DNA of 64,000 bases from Ureibacillus terrenus (GTDB taxonomy: Bacteria > Bacillota > Bacilli > Bacillales_A > Planococcaceae): the NCBI RefSeq assembly GCF_006569205.1, contig NZ_VIGD01000005.1, positions 1 through 64,000 on the forward strand. The letters run 5' to 3'. The translations under genes were made by a program, and so were the position numbers. Below, piece after piece: positions 1 to 8,664 of the stretch (positions are counted from its first letter, which is position 1; the number at the start of each line of letters is the position of its first letter). The notes below the pieces were generated by a model. The model worked only from the letters and a program-made list of their open reading frames with translations. It did not search any database and was not told where the DNA came from.

Positions 1-132
1 ATGGGGATTGCCTTAATGGCCGTGAATTTACGGAAATACACGGCCAACAAAGATCAACTGACCAAAAATAATGGAGAGAAATGGAAAAAGGAGAATTTGA
101 GTTGGCTCAAATTCTCCTTTTTCCTATTTTGA
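1..132 (+). CDS. C-terminal end of an IS1182-like transposase (partial)
   Basis: An open frame enters the window at base 1 and stops with TGA at 130-132, giving 43 residues that begin GIALMAVNLRK. That ending resembles the last part of IS1182-type DDE transposases (inference from memory of the family). Twenty bases downstream lies a sequence like the terminal inverted repeat of such elements. The start and the catalytic DDE residues lie outside the window, so it cannot be said whether the gene is intact. Confidence 0.55.
   Translation: MGIALMAVNLRKYTANKDQLTKNNGEKWKKENLSWLKFSFFLF
85..122 (+). terminator. Hairpin with T-run inside the transposase 3' end
   Basis: Arms GGAGAATTTGAG and CTCAAATTCTCC pair perfectly around a 4-base TTGG loop and are flanked by A5 and T5. 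The hairpin lies inside the last codons of the transposase frame. It could end transcription or reduce read-through at the IS end. Confidence 0.6.
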
Positions 133-136
133 AGCT

Positions 137-155
137 AGTTTTGTCCCAGCCTCTT
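137..155. mobile_element. Right terminal inverted repeat of the IS element
   Basis: The sequence TTTTGTCCCAGCCTC just after the transposase stop matches in reverse the GAGGCTGGGACAAAA end typical of IS1182-type elements in Firmicutes (from memory). The left end is outside the window, so the exact boundary and target duplication cannot be checked. Confidence 0.5.
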
Positions 156-167
156 TTTATTACGATT

Positions 168-617
168 TCAATAAGATAAATCTTTTATGGATAACCCCAA
201 TTTTTTCAACAATTCAATGGCGGTTTCCTTTTCTTCCGGAGTCAAAGCGCTCATCAATTCATGCAAGTTCTTTTCATGTTCGGGGAAAATCTTCTCCATA
301 AACGCCGCGCCCTCTTCCGTAATTTCGGCATAAGTCACACGGCGGTCCGTCGGGCAAGAAACCCGCTTAATCAATCCCCTTTTTTCCAGTTTATCGACCA
401 CATAGGTAATGGAACCGCTCGCCAACAAAATTTTGCTTCCTATTTTTTGCAACGGCTGCCTTCCCTTATGATATAACAATTCCAGAACCGCAAATTCCGT
501 AGGATTTAAGCCGTTTTGTTGAAAAAACTGGTTTGTCACTTCATTGATTGCTTTATTTGCCCGTGACAGCACTATATACAATTTTAGCGATTGTTTAATA
601 TCGTTATTTGGCGACAA
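168..617 (-). CDS. MarR-family transcriptional repressor, MhqR-like
   Basis: The 149-residue protein has the MarR fold: an N-terminal dimerisation helix, a winged helix around residues 40-100 with the stretch GSITYVVDKLEKRGL as recognition region, the wing signature PTDRRVTYAEITEEG, and a C-terminal helix pair. It resembles B. subtilis MhqR (YkvE), a quinone/catechol-responsive repressor, but no dioxygenase or azoreductase gene lies beside it, so the ligand is unknown. The start is TTG, preceded at 9 bases by AGAGGA. A strong promoter with a palindrome over the -10 lies upstream, which fits autoregulation. Confidence 0.85.
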   Translation of the reverse strand: MSPNNDIKQSLKLYIVLSRANKAINEVTNQFFQQNGLNPTEFAVLELLYHKGRQPLQKIGSKILLASGSITYVVDKLEKRGLIKRVSCPTDRRVTYAEITEEGAAFMEKIFPEHEKNLHELMSALTPEEKETAIELLKKLGLSIKDLSY

Positions 618-643
618 GACAAATCATCCTCTTTATACTATAT

Positions 644-682
644 CTATAAAGCATTATAGCGATTTGGGAAAAGATTTGTCAA
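644..682 (-). promoter_or_regulatory. SigA promoter of the MarR gene with overlapping palindrome
   Basis: On the minus strand TTGACA (677-682) and TATAAT (653-658) are separated by 18 bases. The perfect palindrome CTATAA-AGCA-TTATAG (644-659) covers the -10 box. Binding of a MarR dimer there would block the promoter; this operator role is inferred. Confidence 0.7.
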
Positions 683-752
683 AGTCGCTCTATAACGGGC
701 CGCGCCAAATCCCCTTTAAGCTGTTTATTTTCCTCAGTCGATTCAGCAATTC

Positions 753-2204
753 TCAATTTACTTGAATAGAATTATATTTTTGGGCATTCAGCCATTTTTT
801 CAATTGATTGTCATCGTAATAAAACCTAGTATAATTCTCAGTATAACTATAAAATTCTAAAATAAAGGTAGAACCAACATCGACCTTGCTTTCTACTGCA
901 ATTTTTCCATGATGTTCGTCTACCACTTTTTTTACAAGCGAGAGTCCCAATCCTGTTCCGTCGTCTTTTGTCGTAAAAAATGGCGTAAATAATTTGTTTA
1001 AATATTCTTTTGGAATTCCGCTTCCTTCATCTTGTACGGAAACCTGGATCTTGTTATGGCGATGTTTGAGCTCTATTGTAATTGTTCCACCATTTGGCAT
1101 GACTTCAATCGCATTTTTTACTAAATTGATGAACATCTGTTTTAAATGATTGACGCTGCCGATCATCGCATAATCGCAGTTTTCATCTGCAATCAACCGA
1201 ATGGCAATATCATTTGAATCGGCTTGTGGCCGCATGATTTGAATGACTTCCTTTACCACATGGAGCAGCGAAATTTTTTCGTGGTACGTTTTTGACGGTT
1301 TCGCCAAATACAAGATTTCTGAAAGGGTGGATTCCATTCTTTCCATCTCATTTTCGATAATTTGGACATATCTTTTTCCGTCATCCGTTGTATTTCCTTT
1401 CAATAGTTCCATAAAACCCTTCAATGAAGTCACGACATTCCGGATTTCATGGGTAATGGTTGCCGACAATTTTCCGATTTCGCTAAGATGCTCCATTTCT
1501 TTCACTTTTTGCCGCAGCTTGACCGTTTCAGTTTTGTCGATGATGGATACGACCGTCAAATCCATATAATAAAAATACTTGCAATCCAATGATAAAAACT
1601 TGTCTTTATTTTCACGGTTCATTCGAGCAATTTCAAAAGATGCATGTCCGAATGTTTTTAATTCCGATATGAATTGCAACTTTTTAAAGCTATTATCAAA
1701 ATATTGGGAAAGAAAAGCATCAAAGGATAGATGGAAAATGTTTTCCAAATCAAGGTTTAATAATTCAATCGCTTGCGAATTGATTTCAATGATTGAATTT
1801 CCTTTGAAAAATATGATGCCGCATGGCAAATCGTTCAGAAAACTTCTCCCATCCAATTGAAGCTTGCAATCAAAAGCTTCGTTCAATATTTTCAGGAAAA
1901 TCAAATTCTTCTTTTTTATCAACATTCCGAATACTTTGATTTCTTTGTACCGTGAATCTTTTCCTTTGATGTTCAGTGAAGTAAAGGAATATTTTTCTTG
2001 CTGCACCCTTTTCAAAAATGAATGCCAACGGGACCGGGACAACTCGTCCATAGGAAGCGGCTTCCCGATTTCTTCATCCAAGTTGAGGATATTGGCGGCT
2101 TTATGATTGATGGACTCAATAATACCCGAAGAATTCAGTATTAAAAAAGGTTCTTCATATTGGAACAGTTCTTCCAACAGAGGTATGATTGTAGCGTTGC
2201 TCAT
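753..2204 (-). CDS. Orphan PAS-domain sensor histidine kinase, sporulation-kinase type
   Basis: This kinase of about 483 residues has two N-terminal PAS-like segments (about 10-105 and 125-225) and no clear membrane span, so it is probably cytoplasmic. The H-box is THEIRN, followed by TSLKGFMELL as in Bacillus Kin proteins. The ATP-binding domain shows the N-box (NAIEVMPNGG), G1 (DEGSGIP), F (FFTTKDDG) and G2 (GTGLGLSL) motifs. No response regulator gene is adjacent, which is usual for kinases feeding the Spo0 phosphorelay, but that role is inference. The ATG at 2204 has GGGTGGGTG 8-9 bases before it and is preferred to the in-frame ATG at 2228. Confidence 0.8.
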   Translation of the reverse strand: MSNATIIPLLEELFQYEEPFLILNSSGIIESINHKAANILNLDEEIGKPLPMDELSRSRWHSFLKRVQQEKYSFTSLNIKGKDSRYKEIKVFGMLIKKKNLIFLKILNEAFDCKLQLDGRSFLNDLPCGIIFFKGNSIIEINSQAIELLNLDLENIFHLSFDAFLSQYFDNSFKKLQFISELKTFGHASFEIARMNRENKDKFLSLDCKYFYYMDLTVVSIIDKTETVKLRQKVKEMEHLSEIGKLSATITHEIRNVVTSLKGFMELLKGNTTDDGKRYVQIIENEMERMESTLSEILYLAKPSKTYHEKISLLHVVKEVIQIMRPQADSNDIAIRLIADENCDYAMIGSVNHLKQMFINLVKNAIEVMPNGGTITIELKHRHNKIQVSVQDEGSGIPKEYLNKLFTPFFTTKDDGTGLGLSLVKKVVDEHHGKIAVESKVDVGSTFILEFYSYTENYTRFYYDDNQLKKWLNAQKYNSIQVN

Positions 2205-2761
2205 CTTGAAACACCCACCCTTCCCCATTCACTCATCTCATTCTCATTTTCTCTCTATCTACAATCTATTCATTCAATTCCAACTTTACGAAATTTTCTT
2301 AATTTAGGTTTTGTACAAAAATTATTTCATAAAATAATTAAGAATAAAATAAGTATAATATACTGATTTTCAAATTTTGGACATTTTTTAATATCATTTA
2401 TTTTATTTTCTATATATTTTTTTGATAATTATAGAACCAATGGTCTATGTAAAAATTACCTTTTATTAATTAATTGCAGAAACAGCTATAATACCTTTGA
2501 ATCATTTTCATTTCAATCCATCTTCAAATCTTCACCTTATTAATTTACTTAAATTATTTTATTATAAAAAATTTTTCCTGCACAACATTATGACATAAGG
2601 CACAAAAGTATTCATATTCGCAAGAAAACTTTCAGATTATTCTAATAATGCGGTATCAGAATACAGGAAATACTGGCATGCTTGTATTTTATGTAAGTAA
2701 TCATTGCGATTATAACTTTGGCCATTTATTATGGAAAAATTTTTTCTTGCGAGTATGCCAT

Positions 2762-2792
2762 AAAAAAATCATCCAACCCATGATTGGATGAT
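2762..2792 (-). terminator. Intrinsic terminator downstream of the Ktr gene
   Basis: ATCATCCAA and TTGGATGAT pair around a 7-base loop (2768-2792). Read on the minus strand the hairpin is followed by seven T. It lies about 240 bp past the ktr stop codon, so the transcript would carry a long 3' tail. Confidence 0.65.
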
Positions 2793-2898
2793 CGTTTTTG
2801 AATTTGCTCCATTTCCATTGCAATCTATTATCCCTTTATTTATGGATATTTTTTGCATGCACCATTAAGGTCTTAAGACTCAGATAGTTCATCCCAAC

Positions 2899-2930
2899 TT
2901 ATCCACTGACTTATCCACAAAAAATCCACA
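2899..2930 (+). promoter_or_regulatory. Cluster of DnaA-box-like sequences
   Basis: TTATCCACT (2899-2907), TTATCCACA (2911-2919, the exact consensus) and AAATCCACA (2922-2930) follow one another in the same direction with 11-12 bp spacing. TTATCCACA is the canonical DnaA box. The tandem order in an intergenic region next to AT-rich DNA resembles the DnaA-box clusters known at several sites on Bacillus chromosomes. No dnaA or dnaN gene is near, so this is not oriC. Confidence 0.6.
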
Positions 2931-3034
2931 ATCGGGCATTCTTTTTTCTTTCTACAGAAATATCAAATTTTTACAATCCTACAAAAAGAAACCCTACCTT
3001 CATCATCCCCTCGGATAAGCCGATGTTCCTTCTT

Positions 3035-4384
3035 CTAGCCAATAATGATACGTTCTCTCGGATATCGATACTTCGGTTTTTGAGCTTTCCCTCCCAAAGT
3101 GTATAGGAATGAAATCAAACCGACCCTTCCAATAAACATTAGCGCCATGATGATCAACTTTCCGGCGCCCGATAAATTTTCCGTAATTCCAAGGCTCATC
3201 CCGCAAGTACCGAAGGCGGATGTGATTTCAAAAATGATTTCCGTTGTTGTCGCATATGGCTCCGTCATTACCAATACCATAGTGGCCATCAACACCATGA
3301 AGGCGGCCAAAATGATCACCACAAACGACCGCAATATGTCATCCAGGCAGATTTCCCTGCCAAAAACCTGGATTTCTTTTCTTCCATTGGCAAAATTGAT
3401 CAAAAACAACATGGCAATCGCAAAAGTGGTTGTCCGAATCCCGCCGCCTACAGAACTGGGAGATGAACCGATAAACATTAGAAAGCTCAAAAAAATGTCC
3501 GTCGCTTCATTGAACAATTCCACGTCTATCGTCGTCAAACCCGCAGATCTTGTAGAAACCGATTGGAACATCGCAGCAAAGAGTCTTTCATGCCACGGCA
3601 GGCCTCTCATTGAATAAAACGATTCGCTGATGAGAATCACAACGGCCCCTACCACAAACAATACGCCATATGTCGCCGTCGTAATTTTCGTGAATAAACT
3701 GAAGCGGAAGGCCGGATCTTTCTTCGTCAAATAATGCTTCACTTCGACAAGCACCGGAAACCCGATTGCCCCAAGCACAATTAAAATCATTGATATAAAT
3801 TGGACAAAATAGTCATAGTAGAAAGGCTTATAACTTTCACCGGTAATGTCAAATCCGCTGTTTGTCGTTGCGGAAATCGCGGCAAACAAACCATGTTTAA
3901 AGGCTTCCGGCCAAGTATCGAAGTATCTCAAAAAATGGATGCTTAAAATCAGCGTGCCGACGGTTTCGATCAAAAACAAAATTTTGATGATTTCTTTCAA
4001 GAGCCGGACGACACCGGCAAGCTGAGGCTGATTAAAATCGATCATGATCAATTGTCTTTCCCTCAAACCGATCCGTTTGCCGATGAGCAGCCAGATAAAG
4101 GTGCCAAAAGACATTACACCGATCGCACCCAATTGCACGATGATCAATAATACAAGCACCCCAAAATTTGTAAACGTATCCGCTACATTAAAAACGGTCA
4201 GTCCCGTTACACTGATGGCGCTCACCGCCGTAAAAAGCGAATCAAGGGCCGATACTTCCTTTCCCTCCTGATAGACTGCCGGAATGCGCAATAACAAGAA
4301 GGAGAACAGTATGGCAAGAAAATAAAATGCCACCAGCAGCTGAAAAGGCGTTATTTGCTTAGTTTTTATGGACTTGGTTGCCAT
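3035..4384 (-). CDS. ktrD: Potassium uptake channel subunit, TrkH/KtrB family
   Basis: This integral membrane protein of about 449 residues has the four pore repeats of the Trk/Ktr/HKT family. The filter glycines are visible in SVTGLT, TTNSGFD, SAGLTT and GTCGMSL. It should move K+ (often with Na+) together with a cytoplasmic RCK subunit, which is not encoded nearby. B. subtilis KtrD (YkrM) is the closest remembered match. The ATG at 4384 is preceded by AAAGAGGG and preferred to an upstream in-frame TTG at 4408. The TerC gene lies upstream in the same direction, separated by a terminator. Confidence 0.85.
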   Translation of the reverse strand: MATKSIKTKQITPFQLLVAFYFLAILFSFLLLRIPAVYQEGKEVSALDSLFTAVSAISVTGLTVFNVADTFTNFGVLVLLIIVQLGAIGVMSFGTFIWLLIGKRIGLRERQLIMIDFNQPQLAGVVRLLKEIIKILFLIETVGTLILSIHFLRYFDTWPEAFKHGLFAAISATTNSGFDITGESYKPFYYDYFVQFISMILIVLGAIGFPVLVEVKHYLTKKDPAFRFSLFTKITTATYGVLFVVGAVVILISESFYSMRGLPWHERLFAAMFQSVSTRSAGLTTIDVELFNEATDIFLSFLMFIGSSPSSVGGGIRTTTFAIAMLFLINFANGRKEIQVFGREICLDDILRSFVVIILAAFMVLMATMVLVMTEPYATTTEIIFEITSAFGTCGMSLGITENLSGAGKLIIMALMFIGRVGLISFLYTLGGKAQKPKYRYPRERIIIG

Positions 4385-4460
4385 TGGTTTCGCCCTCTTT
4401 ATCCTCAAAGATACATTTTAGTAGTATAAGTAGTATAAGAAAAAAATTACAGAAAATAAA

Positions 4461-4487
4461 GAGGGACAGCTGCTACAGCTGTCCCTC
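4461..4487 (-). terminator. Intrinsic terminator of the TerC gene
   Basis: GAGGGACAGCT and AGCTGTCCCTC form an 11-bp stem with a 5-base loop that spans the stop codon. On the minus strand it is followed by a T-rich run. Confidence 0.75.
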
Positions 4488-5270
4488 TCCTGATTTCGCC
4501 CCTTCTTTTTTATGCTTTTTTTTCTTGGCAACGCTCGTAATCCATCCCCCAAGAGCGATGGAAACTAAAACGACCCAGAATGTAATTTCCCAAGGAGCTG
4601 AATGTGGAAAATCATGGGGCAATACGCCGACTTTTTGATGGGATAATGTCAAAACAACCAGTTTAATGCCGACCCATCCCACAATCAAGAAAGCCGCCGT
4701 TTCCAACTCCGGATAGTTGTTCAACAATTTGACAAACCATTGCGCTGCAAAACGCATTAAAACCATCCCGATGATGCCGCCAAGAAACATCACTGTAAAT
4801 TGCCCCGCATTGATTCCACCGATATGGAAATCCCCCACTTTCGGCAATGTAACTGCGATGGCTACGGCAGCAAGCATGGAATCCACCGCAAATGCGATGT
4901 CCGCAAACTCCACTTTTAAAACGGTCGCCCATAAGCCTTTCCCTTTTTGCAGATGTTGGTCAATCGCCTTTTCTTGTTCTTCTTTCTTGAATTTCTTTTC
5001 GTAAATATTTTTAACGGCAATAAACAACAAATAAGCGGCACCAATTGCCTGAATTTCCCAATAATTTACCAATACTGTAATTAAGAATAGCGCCACAAAG
5101 CGGAAAATAAATGCCCCAAACAGTCCATAAAACAGCGCTTTTCTTTGCTGGTCCTGCGGCAAATGTTTCACCATGACAGCCATGACCACTGCGTTATCCG
5201 CTGCCAATAACCCTTCCAGCATCACAAGAACAACCAAGACCCACAAATATTCCAAAATGATTGCTTCCAC
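4473..5270 (-). CDS. ykoY: TerC-family membrane protein, YkoY-like
   Basis: This 265-residue protein has about seven membrane spans and the TerC signatures LLAADNAVV (near the N-terminus) and FADIAFAVDSMLA, whose acidic residues lie in the membrane. TerC proteins such as YkoY and MeeF export Mn2+ or supply it to secreted enzymes. Control by the Mn2+ riboswitch immediately upstream supports that role. The start is GTG at 5268-5270, with AAGGAGGAG seven bases before it; upstream in-frame ATG codons lack such a site. The C-terminal tail is Lys-rich and probably cytoplasmic. Confidence 0.88.
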   Translation of the reverse strand: MEAIILEYLWVLVVLVMLEGLLAADNAVVMAVMVKHLPQDQQRKALFYGLFGAFIFRFVALFLITVLVNYWEIQAIGAAYLLFIAVKNIYEKKFKKEEQEKAIDQHLQKGKGLWATVLKVEFADIAFAVDSMLAAVAIAVTLPKVGDFHIGGINAGQFTVMFLGGIIGMVLMRFAAQWFVKLLNNYPELETAAFLIVGWVGIKLVVLTLSHQKVGVLPHDFPHSAPWEITFWVVLVSIALGGWITSVAKKKKHKKEGAKSGEGQL

Positions 5271-5352
5271 AGAATACTCCTCCTTAATGTTTGTATGCCC
5301 AACCGAATTCACTTCTACTTATTTTAGGAAGAAAGCATTTTTAGGCAAAAGA

Positions 5353-5525
5353 AAAAACCTTTGCCTAATAGGCAAAGGTCTTGCTAAGCAAATTTCAATC
5401 AATTTGCTTTCATATCCGATGGCAAACTGCCATGTAATGACGAATATGAAGTAAGTATTTAGACAGGCTAAATACTTATAGCTACTCCCCTTTGACAGTG
5501 TCAATGGCAATATTCGATTTTCCGT
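5353..5525 (-). ncRNA. yybP-ykoY (Mn2+) riboswitch leader
   Basis: The minus-strand leader has the conserved 5' block AAAGGGGAGTAGC and later the AAGACC-TTTGCC segment. The latter forms a hairpin with GGCAAAGG (5353-5379) followed by six T, the regulatory terminator. The order matches the yybP-ykoY class, which binds Mn2+ and switches on exporters. In B. subtilis the same element precedes ykoY. Confidence 0.85.
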
Positions 5526-5531
5526 AAAACA

Positions 5532-5560
5532 AGTATACCAGCCGAAAAATCCAATTGCAA
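5532..5560 (-). promoter_or_regulatory. SigA promoter of the riboswitch-TerC transcript
   Basis: TTGCAA (5555-5560) and TATACT (5532-5537) on the minus strand are 17 bp apart. Transcription would start near 5525, just before the riboswitch. Confidence 0.65.
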
Positions 5561-5566
5561 TTGATT

Positions 5567-6652
5567 TTATTTGATGGGAATTTGAAATTGTGTATTGTGT
5601 TTATGTTCTTTGTAAAACCGCACCATTGCAGGTATTATTTTCAAAAAATCAGGGCATGTAATATTTCCTTTTGATAACAATGCCAAGGCAATCGAACAAT
5701 CGAAATCCGCATGCCAAGTCAGGTAGTCGATCGTTTCTTTTTCCACTCCGAGCATCGTCCGAACGGATTTCATTTGCAGACCTGCTCTAGCGAATGAAAG
5801 CGGGATTCTTCCTTTCGGAAATTTTCCTGTCATTTCTTTTACCATCGTCCTGTATACTTCCTGTACCGGATGCGGATTCGGATCCGTCAAATGAACCGTT
5901 TTTCCGCTCGCTTCTTCATTTTGGCAAAGGTAAATGGCCGCTTTTGCAACATAATCGACAGGCACGACGTTAATCCTCGCCGTGGATTTCCCGATGTAAG
6001 GAATAAAGGGAAGGAAGCTGATACGATCGATCAAGTTTAAAAAGAAATATGGACCGTCAAATTTGTTTGTTTCCCCTGTAACCGAATGCCCGATTACAAT
6101 GCCCGGCCGGATGATGGTCAACGGAATTTCATCCACCAAGTCATTCACCAACAGCTCCGCTTCAAATTTCGTTTCTTCATAATGGTTCTTAAAGGAATCG
6201 GGACGAATCAGCTCCGTTTCAAGAATAACCCCTTCCCTTCTCCCGGCCACATAAGCGGTGCTGAAATACATATACCGTTTCAAACGGGGCAGTGTTTTTA
6301 CGAAATCATTCACATTGGAGGTTCCATGGACATTGATTTTCCATGCCACATCCCGTGGGACCGCCAAATCGTAAATCGCCGCCAAATGCCAGAAATATTG
6401 CGTTTCCTGAACAATTTTTTCTATCGCTTCTTCATTCAAATCCAAATTGGGCAATGTGATATCGCCTTCAAAAATTTCAATGGTCCGTCCGGGATATTCT
6501 TCCAATAGCTGCCTCCGCACCTCTTCCGCTTTTTCCCTTTCCGTTTTTAACACCAATACATAAACGGAGTCCGCCACATTTGCTGAAAACATTTCACGAA
6601 CCAACTGTCTTGTTATAAAGCCGGGAAAACCTGTGAAAAAATGAACCGCCAT
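5567..6652 (-). CDS. NAD(P)-dependent short-chain dehydrogenase/reductase, NAD_binding_4 type
   Basis: This protein of about 361 residues starts with a Rossmann motif (FFTGFPGFI) and has the extended-SDR active site YEETK (Tyr-x3-Lys) preceded by STAY. The long form with an N-terminal GxxGxxx and a middle GDI segment resembles the reductase (male sterility/thioester reductase) branch, which reduces acyl thioesters to aldehydes or alcohols. The substrate cannot be read from the sequence. The ATG at 6652 has GGAGG eight bases upstream and is preferred to a GTG at 6670. It has its own transcription unit. Confidence 0.75.
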   Translation of the reverse strand: MAVHFFTGFPGFITRQLVREMFSANVADSVYVLVLKTEREKAEEVRRQLLEEYPGRTIEIFEGDITLPNLDLNEEAIEKIVQETQYFWHLAAIYDLAVPRDVAWKINVHGTSNVNDFVKTLPRLKRYMYFSTAYVAGRREGVILETELIRPDSFKNHYEETKFEAELLVNDLVDEIPLTIIRPGIVIGHSVTGETNKFDGPYFFLNLIDRISFLPFIPYIGKSTARINVVPVDYVAKAAIYLCQNEEASGKTVHLTDPNPHPVQEVYRTMVKEMTGKFPKGRIPLSFARAGLQMKSVRTMLGVEKETIDYLTWHADFDCSIALALLSKGNITCPDFLKIIPAMVRFYKEHKHNTQFQIPIK

Positions 6653-6840
6653 CGCCGCATCCTCCATCACCTTTTTCTAGTAACTATATATTCTCTGAAA
6701 TGTTTCCATTTTCCTTTTATTCTTCATTGTATTTTATATTTGTCAATAAATTTGAGATTGTTTATTTTCATCAGAAATAAGAGTGCAAGTTCACAATAAA
6801 TCTTTACCCTTTGTCTTCAACTTTATTAGTCTATCCATAA

Positions 6841-6880
6841 AAAAAGGCGGATGGAAAAGGAATATTTCCACATCCGCTCT
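6841..6880 (-). terminator. Intrinsic terminator of prfC
   Basis: The minus strand reads GCGGATGTGGAAA ... TTTCCATCCGC followed by seven T, a strong hairpin just past the prfC stop. It also has T-rich flanks on the other strand. Confidence 0.75.
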
Positions 6881-6907
6881 TTTTTATGAATAGAAAATAC
6901 CGCTTGC

Positions 6908-8485
6908 TTATAACAAGCTATATAATTGGATATGCTCGTTTTTCTCGGAAAACCAGCGCAACGCAAAATCGTTTTCGAACAAAAAGACCAGTTTGCCGAA
7001 ACGGTCTTTCACTAGCATGGAACGGGAAGAAGACATCGATTCTTTTACATCTTCCTCGTTTTTGATCCAACGGGCAATTTTGGATCCGATTGGCTGCATG
7101 ACCACTTCCACGTTGTATTCATTCTTCATTCTGTGCTCAAACACTTCAAACTGCAATTGCCCTACCGCGCCAAGAATGATTTCTTCCGTATGAAGAGTTT
7201 TATAATACTGGATCGCTCCCTCTTGCACAAGCTGCAAGATTCCCTTATGGAACTGTTTCGATTTCATGACGTTTTTCGGACTGACTTTCACAAAAAGTTC
7301 CGGCGTAAACTGCGGCAATTTTTCAAATTGGAAAATTTTCTTGCCGCCAACGACCGTATCGCCAATTTGATATGTTCCCGTATCGTAAAGGCCGATGATG
7401 TCCCCCGCCACCGCTTCATCCACCGTCTCGCGGGTTTCCGCCAAAAATTGCGTGGATTGGGTCACTTTAAATGTCTTCCCGGTGCGGGCCAACGTAACGT
7501 TCATACCGCGTTCAAACTTTCCGGATACGATTCGGACAAAAGCAATCCGGTCACGATGGGCCGGGTTCATATTGGCCTGAATCTTAAAAATAAATCCGGA
7601 AAAATCTTCATGCTCCATCGGATCAATCAACTGTTCCTCATCCGTCGATCTCGGCTGCGGAGCAGGGGCAAACTGCAAGTAAGTTTCCAGGAAAGTTTGC
7701 ACACCAAAGTTGGTCAAGGCGGAACCGAAAAATACCGGCGTCAACTCGCCGCGGAGAATATCTTCTTCTGAAAAAGGATTTCCCGCTTCGTCCAGCAGGC
7801 GGATATCATCCATTGCCTGTGTGTAATAGGAAGTTTCCTTCATCGGATGATCGACTGCCAATTCCCCATTTTCATCCAATGGCAAAAACCGGTCGCTTTC
7901 ATCGGCGCGGAATTGTTCAATCCGCTGATGGAAGCGGTCATAAATGCCATAAAACTCTTTCTCCATCCCGATCGGCCAGTTCATTGGATAGGCTTGGATT
8001 TCAAGAACTTCCTCGATTTCTTCAATCAATTCAAGCGGTTCTTTCCCTTGGCGGTCCAATTTATTGATGAATGTGAAAATCGGGATTCCGCGCATGCGGC
8101 AAACTTTGAACAATTTAATCGTTTGCGATTCAATCCCCTTTGCCGCGTCAATCACCATGACCGCACTGTCCACCGCCATGAGCGTGCGGTATGTATCCTC
8201 CGAAAAGTCCTGGTGCCCAGGCGTATCCAAAATATTGACCCGATAACCGTCATAATCGAATTGCAGCACGGAGGATGTGACGGAAATTCCCCGTTGCTTT
8301 TCAATTTCCATCCAGTCACTTTTAGCAAATTTTCCGGTCTTTTTTCCTTTGACCGTTCCCGCGGCACGGATTGCTCCTCCAAAAAGCAGGAGCTTTTCCG
8401 TCAACGTCGTTTTTCCGGCATCCGGGTGGGAAATGATTGCAAAAGTTCTGCGTTTTAAAATTTCTTGTTTTACATCTGAGTTCAT
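6908..8485 (-). CDS. prfC: Peptide chain release factor 3
   Basis: This translational GTPase of about 525 residues is close to the usual 525-530. G motifs are SHPDAGKTT (P-loop), the switch stretch [17 protein letters not shown] (G3) and NKLDR (G4). RF3 removes RF1/RF2 from the ribosome after peptide release. The ATG at 8485 is preceded by AAGGAG at 10 bases; the frame extends 11 codons further without such a site. It follows murE on the same strand. B. subtilis is not known to carry prfC, whereas staphylococci do, next to murE. Confidence 0.93.
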   Translation of the reverse strand: MNSDVKQEILKRRTFAIISHPDAGKTTLTEKLLLFGGAIRAAGTVKGKKTGKFAKSDWMEIEKQRGISVTSSVLQFDYDGYRVNILDTPGHQDFSEDTYRTLMAVDSAVMVIDAAKGIESQTIKLFKVCRMRGIPIFTFINKLDRQGKEPLELIEEIEEVLEIQAYPMNWPIGMEKEFYGIYDRFHQRIEQFRADESDRFLPLDENGELAVDHPMKETSYYTQAMDDIRLLDEAGNPFSEEDILRGELTPVFFGSALTNFGVQTFLETYLQFAPAPQPRSTDEEQLIDPMEHEDFSGFIFKIQANMNPAHRDRIAFVRIVSGKFERGMNVTLARTGKTFKVTQSTQFLAETRETVDEAVAGDIIGLYDTGTYQIGDTVVGGKKIFQFEKLPQFTPELFVKVSPKNVMKSKQFHKGILQLVQEGAIQYYKTLHTEEIILGAVGQLQFEVFEHRMKNEYNVEVVMQPIGSKIARWIKNEEDVKESMSSSRSMLVKDRFGKLVFLFENDFALRWFSEKNEHIQLYSLL

Positions 8486-8664
8486 CTTTCTGCGTCTCCT
8501 TTTTTCATACGTAAACAATAATAAAAGAACGGCCCTGTTTCGACAACCTTTTTCTGCTTTCAGGGGTGAAAAACCCGGTTTGTGAATTGGATGTTATTTA
8601 GTTTTGGATGTTCACCATAATTTTAGCCGCCTCAATCTTTTTGAGACGGCTGGAAAGGGATTCT

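Larger units (their letters stand above)
2205..3034. other. 830-bp AT-rich intergenic region
   Basis: No convincing gene was found here. The stretch at 2290-2620 is very AT-rich. Two structures are listed separately: a terminator at 2768-2800 and a cluster of DnaA-box-like sequences at 2899-2930. The kinase promoter should lie just above 2230, but I see no clear -35/-10 pair. Confidence 0.6.

Noticed and set aside
2649-2790. 46-codon plus-strand frame near the DnaA boxes, considered as an sda-like checkpoint gene
   Set aside because: Sequence does not resemble Sda, no ribosome site, and it runs into the terminator hairpin.
5319-5510. 63-codon frame upstream of the TerC gene
   Set aside because: Covers the riboswitch; base pairing explains the sequence.
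7133-7771. 212-codon plus-strand frame
   Set aside because: Opposite prfC; no homology or start signal.
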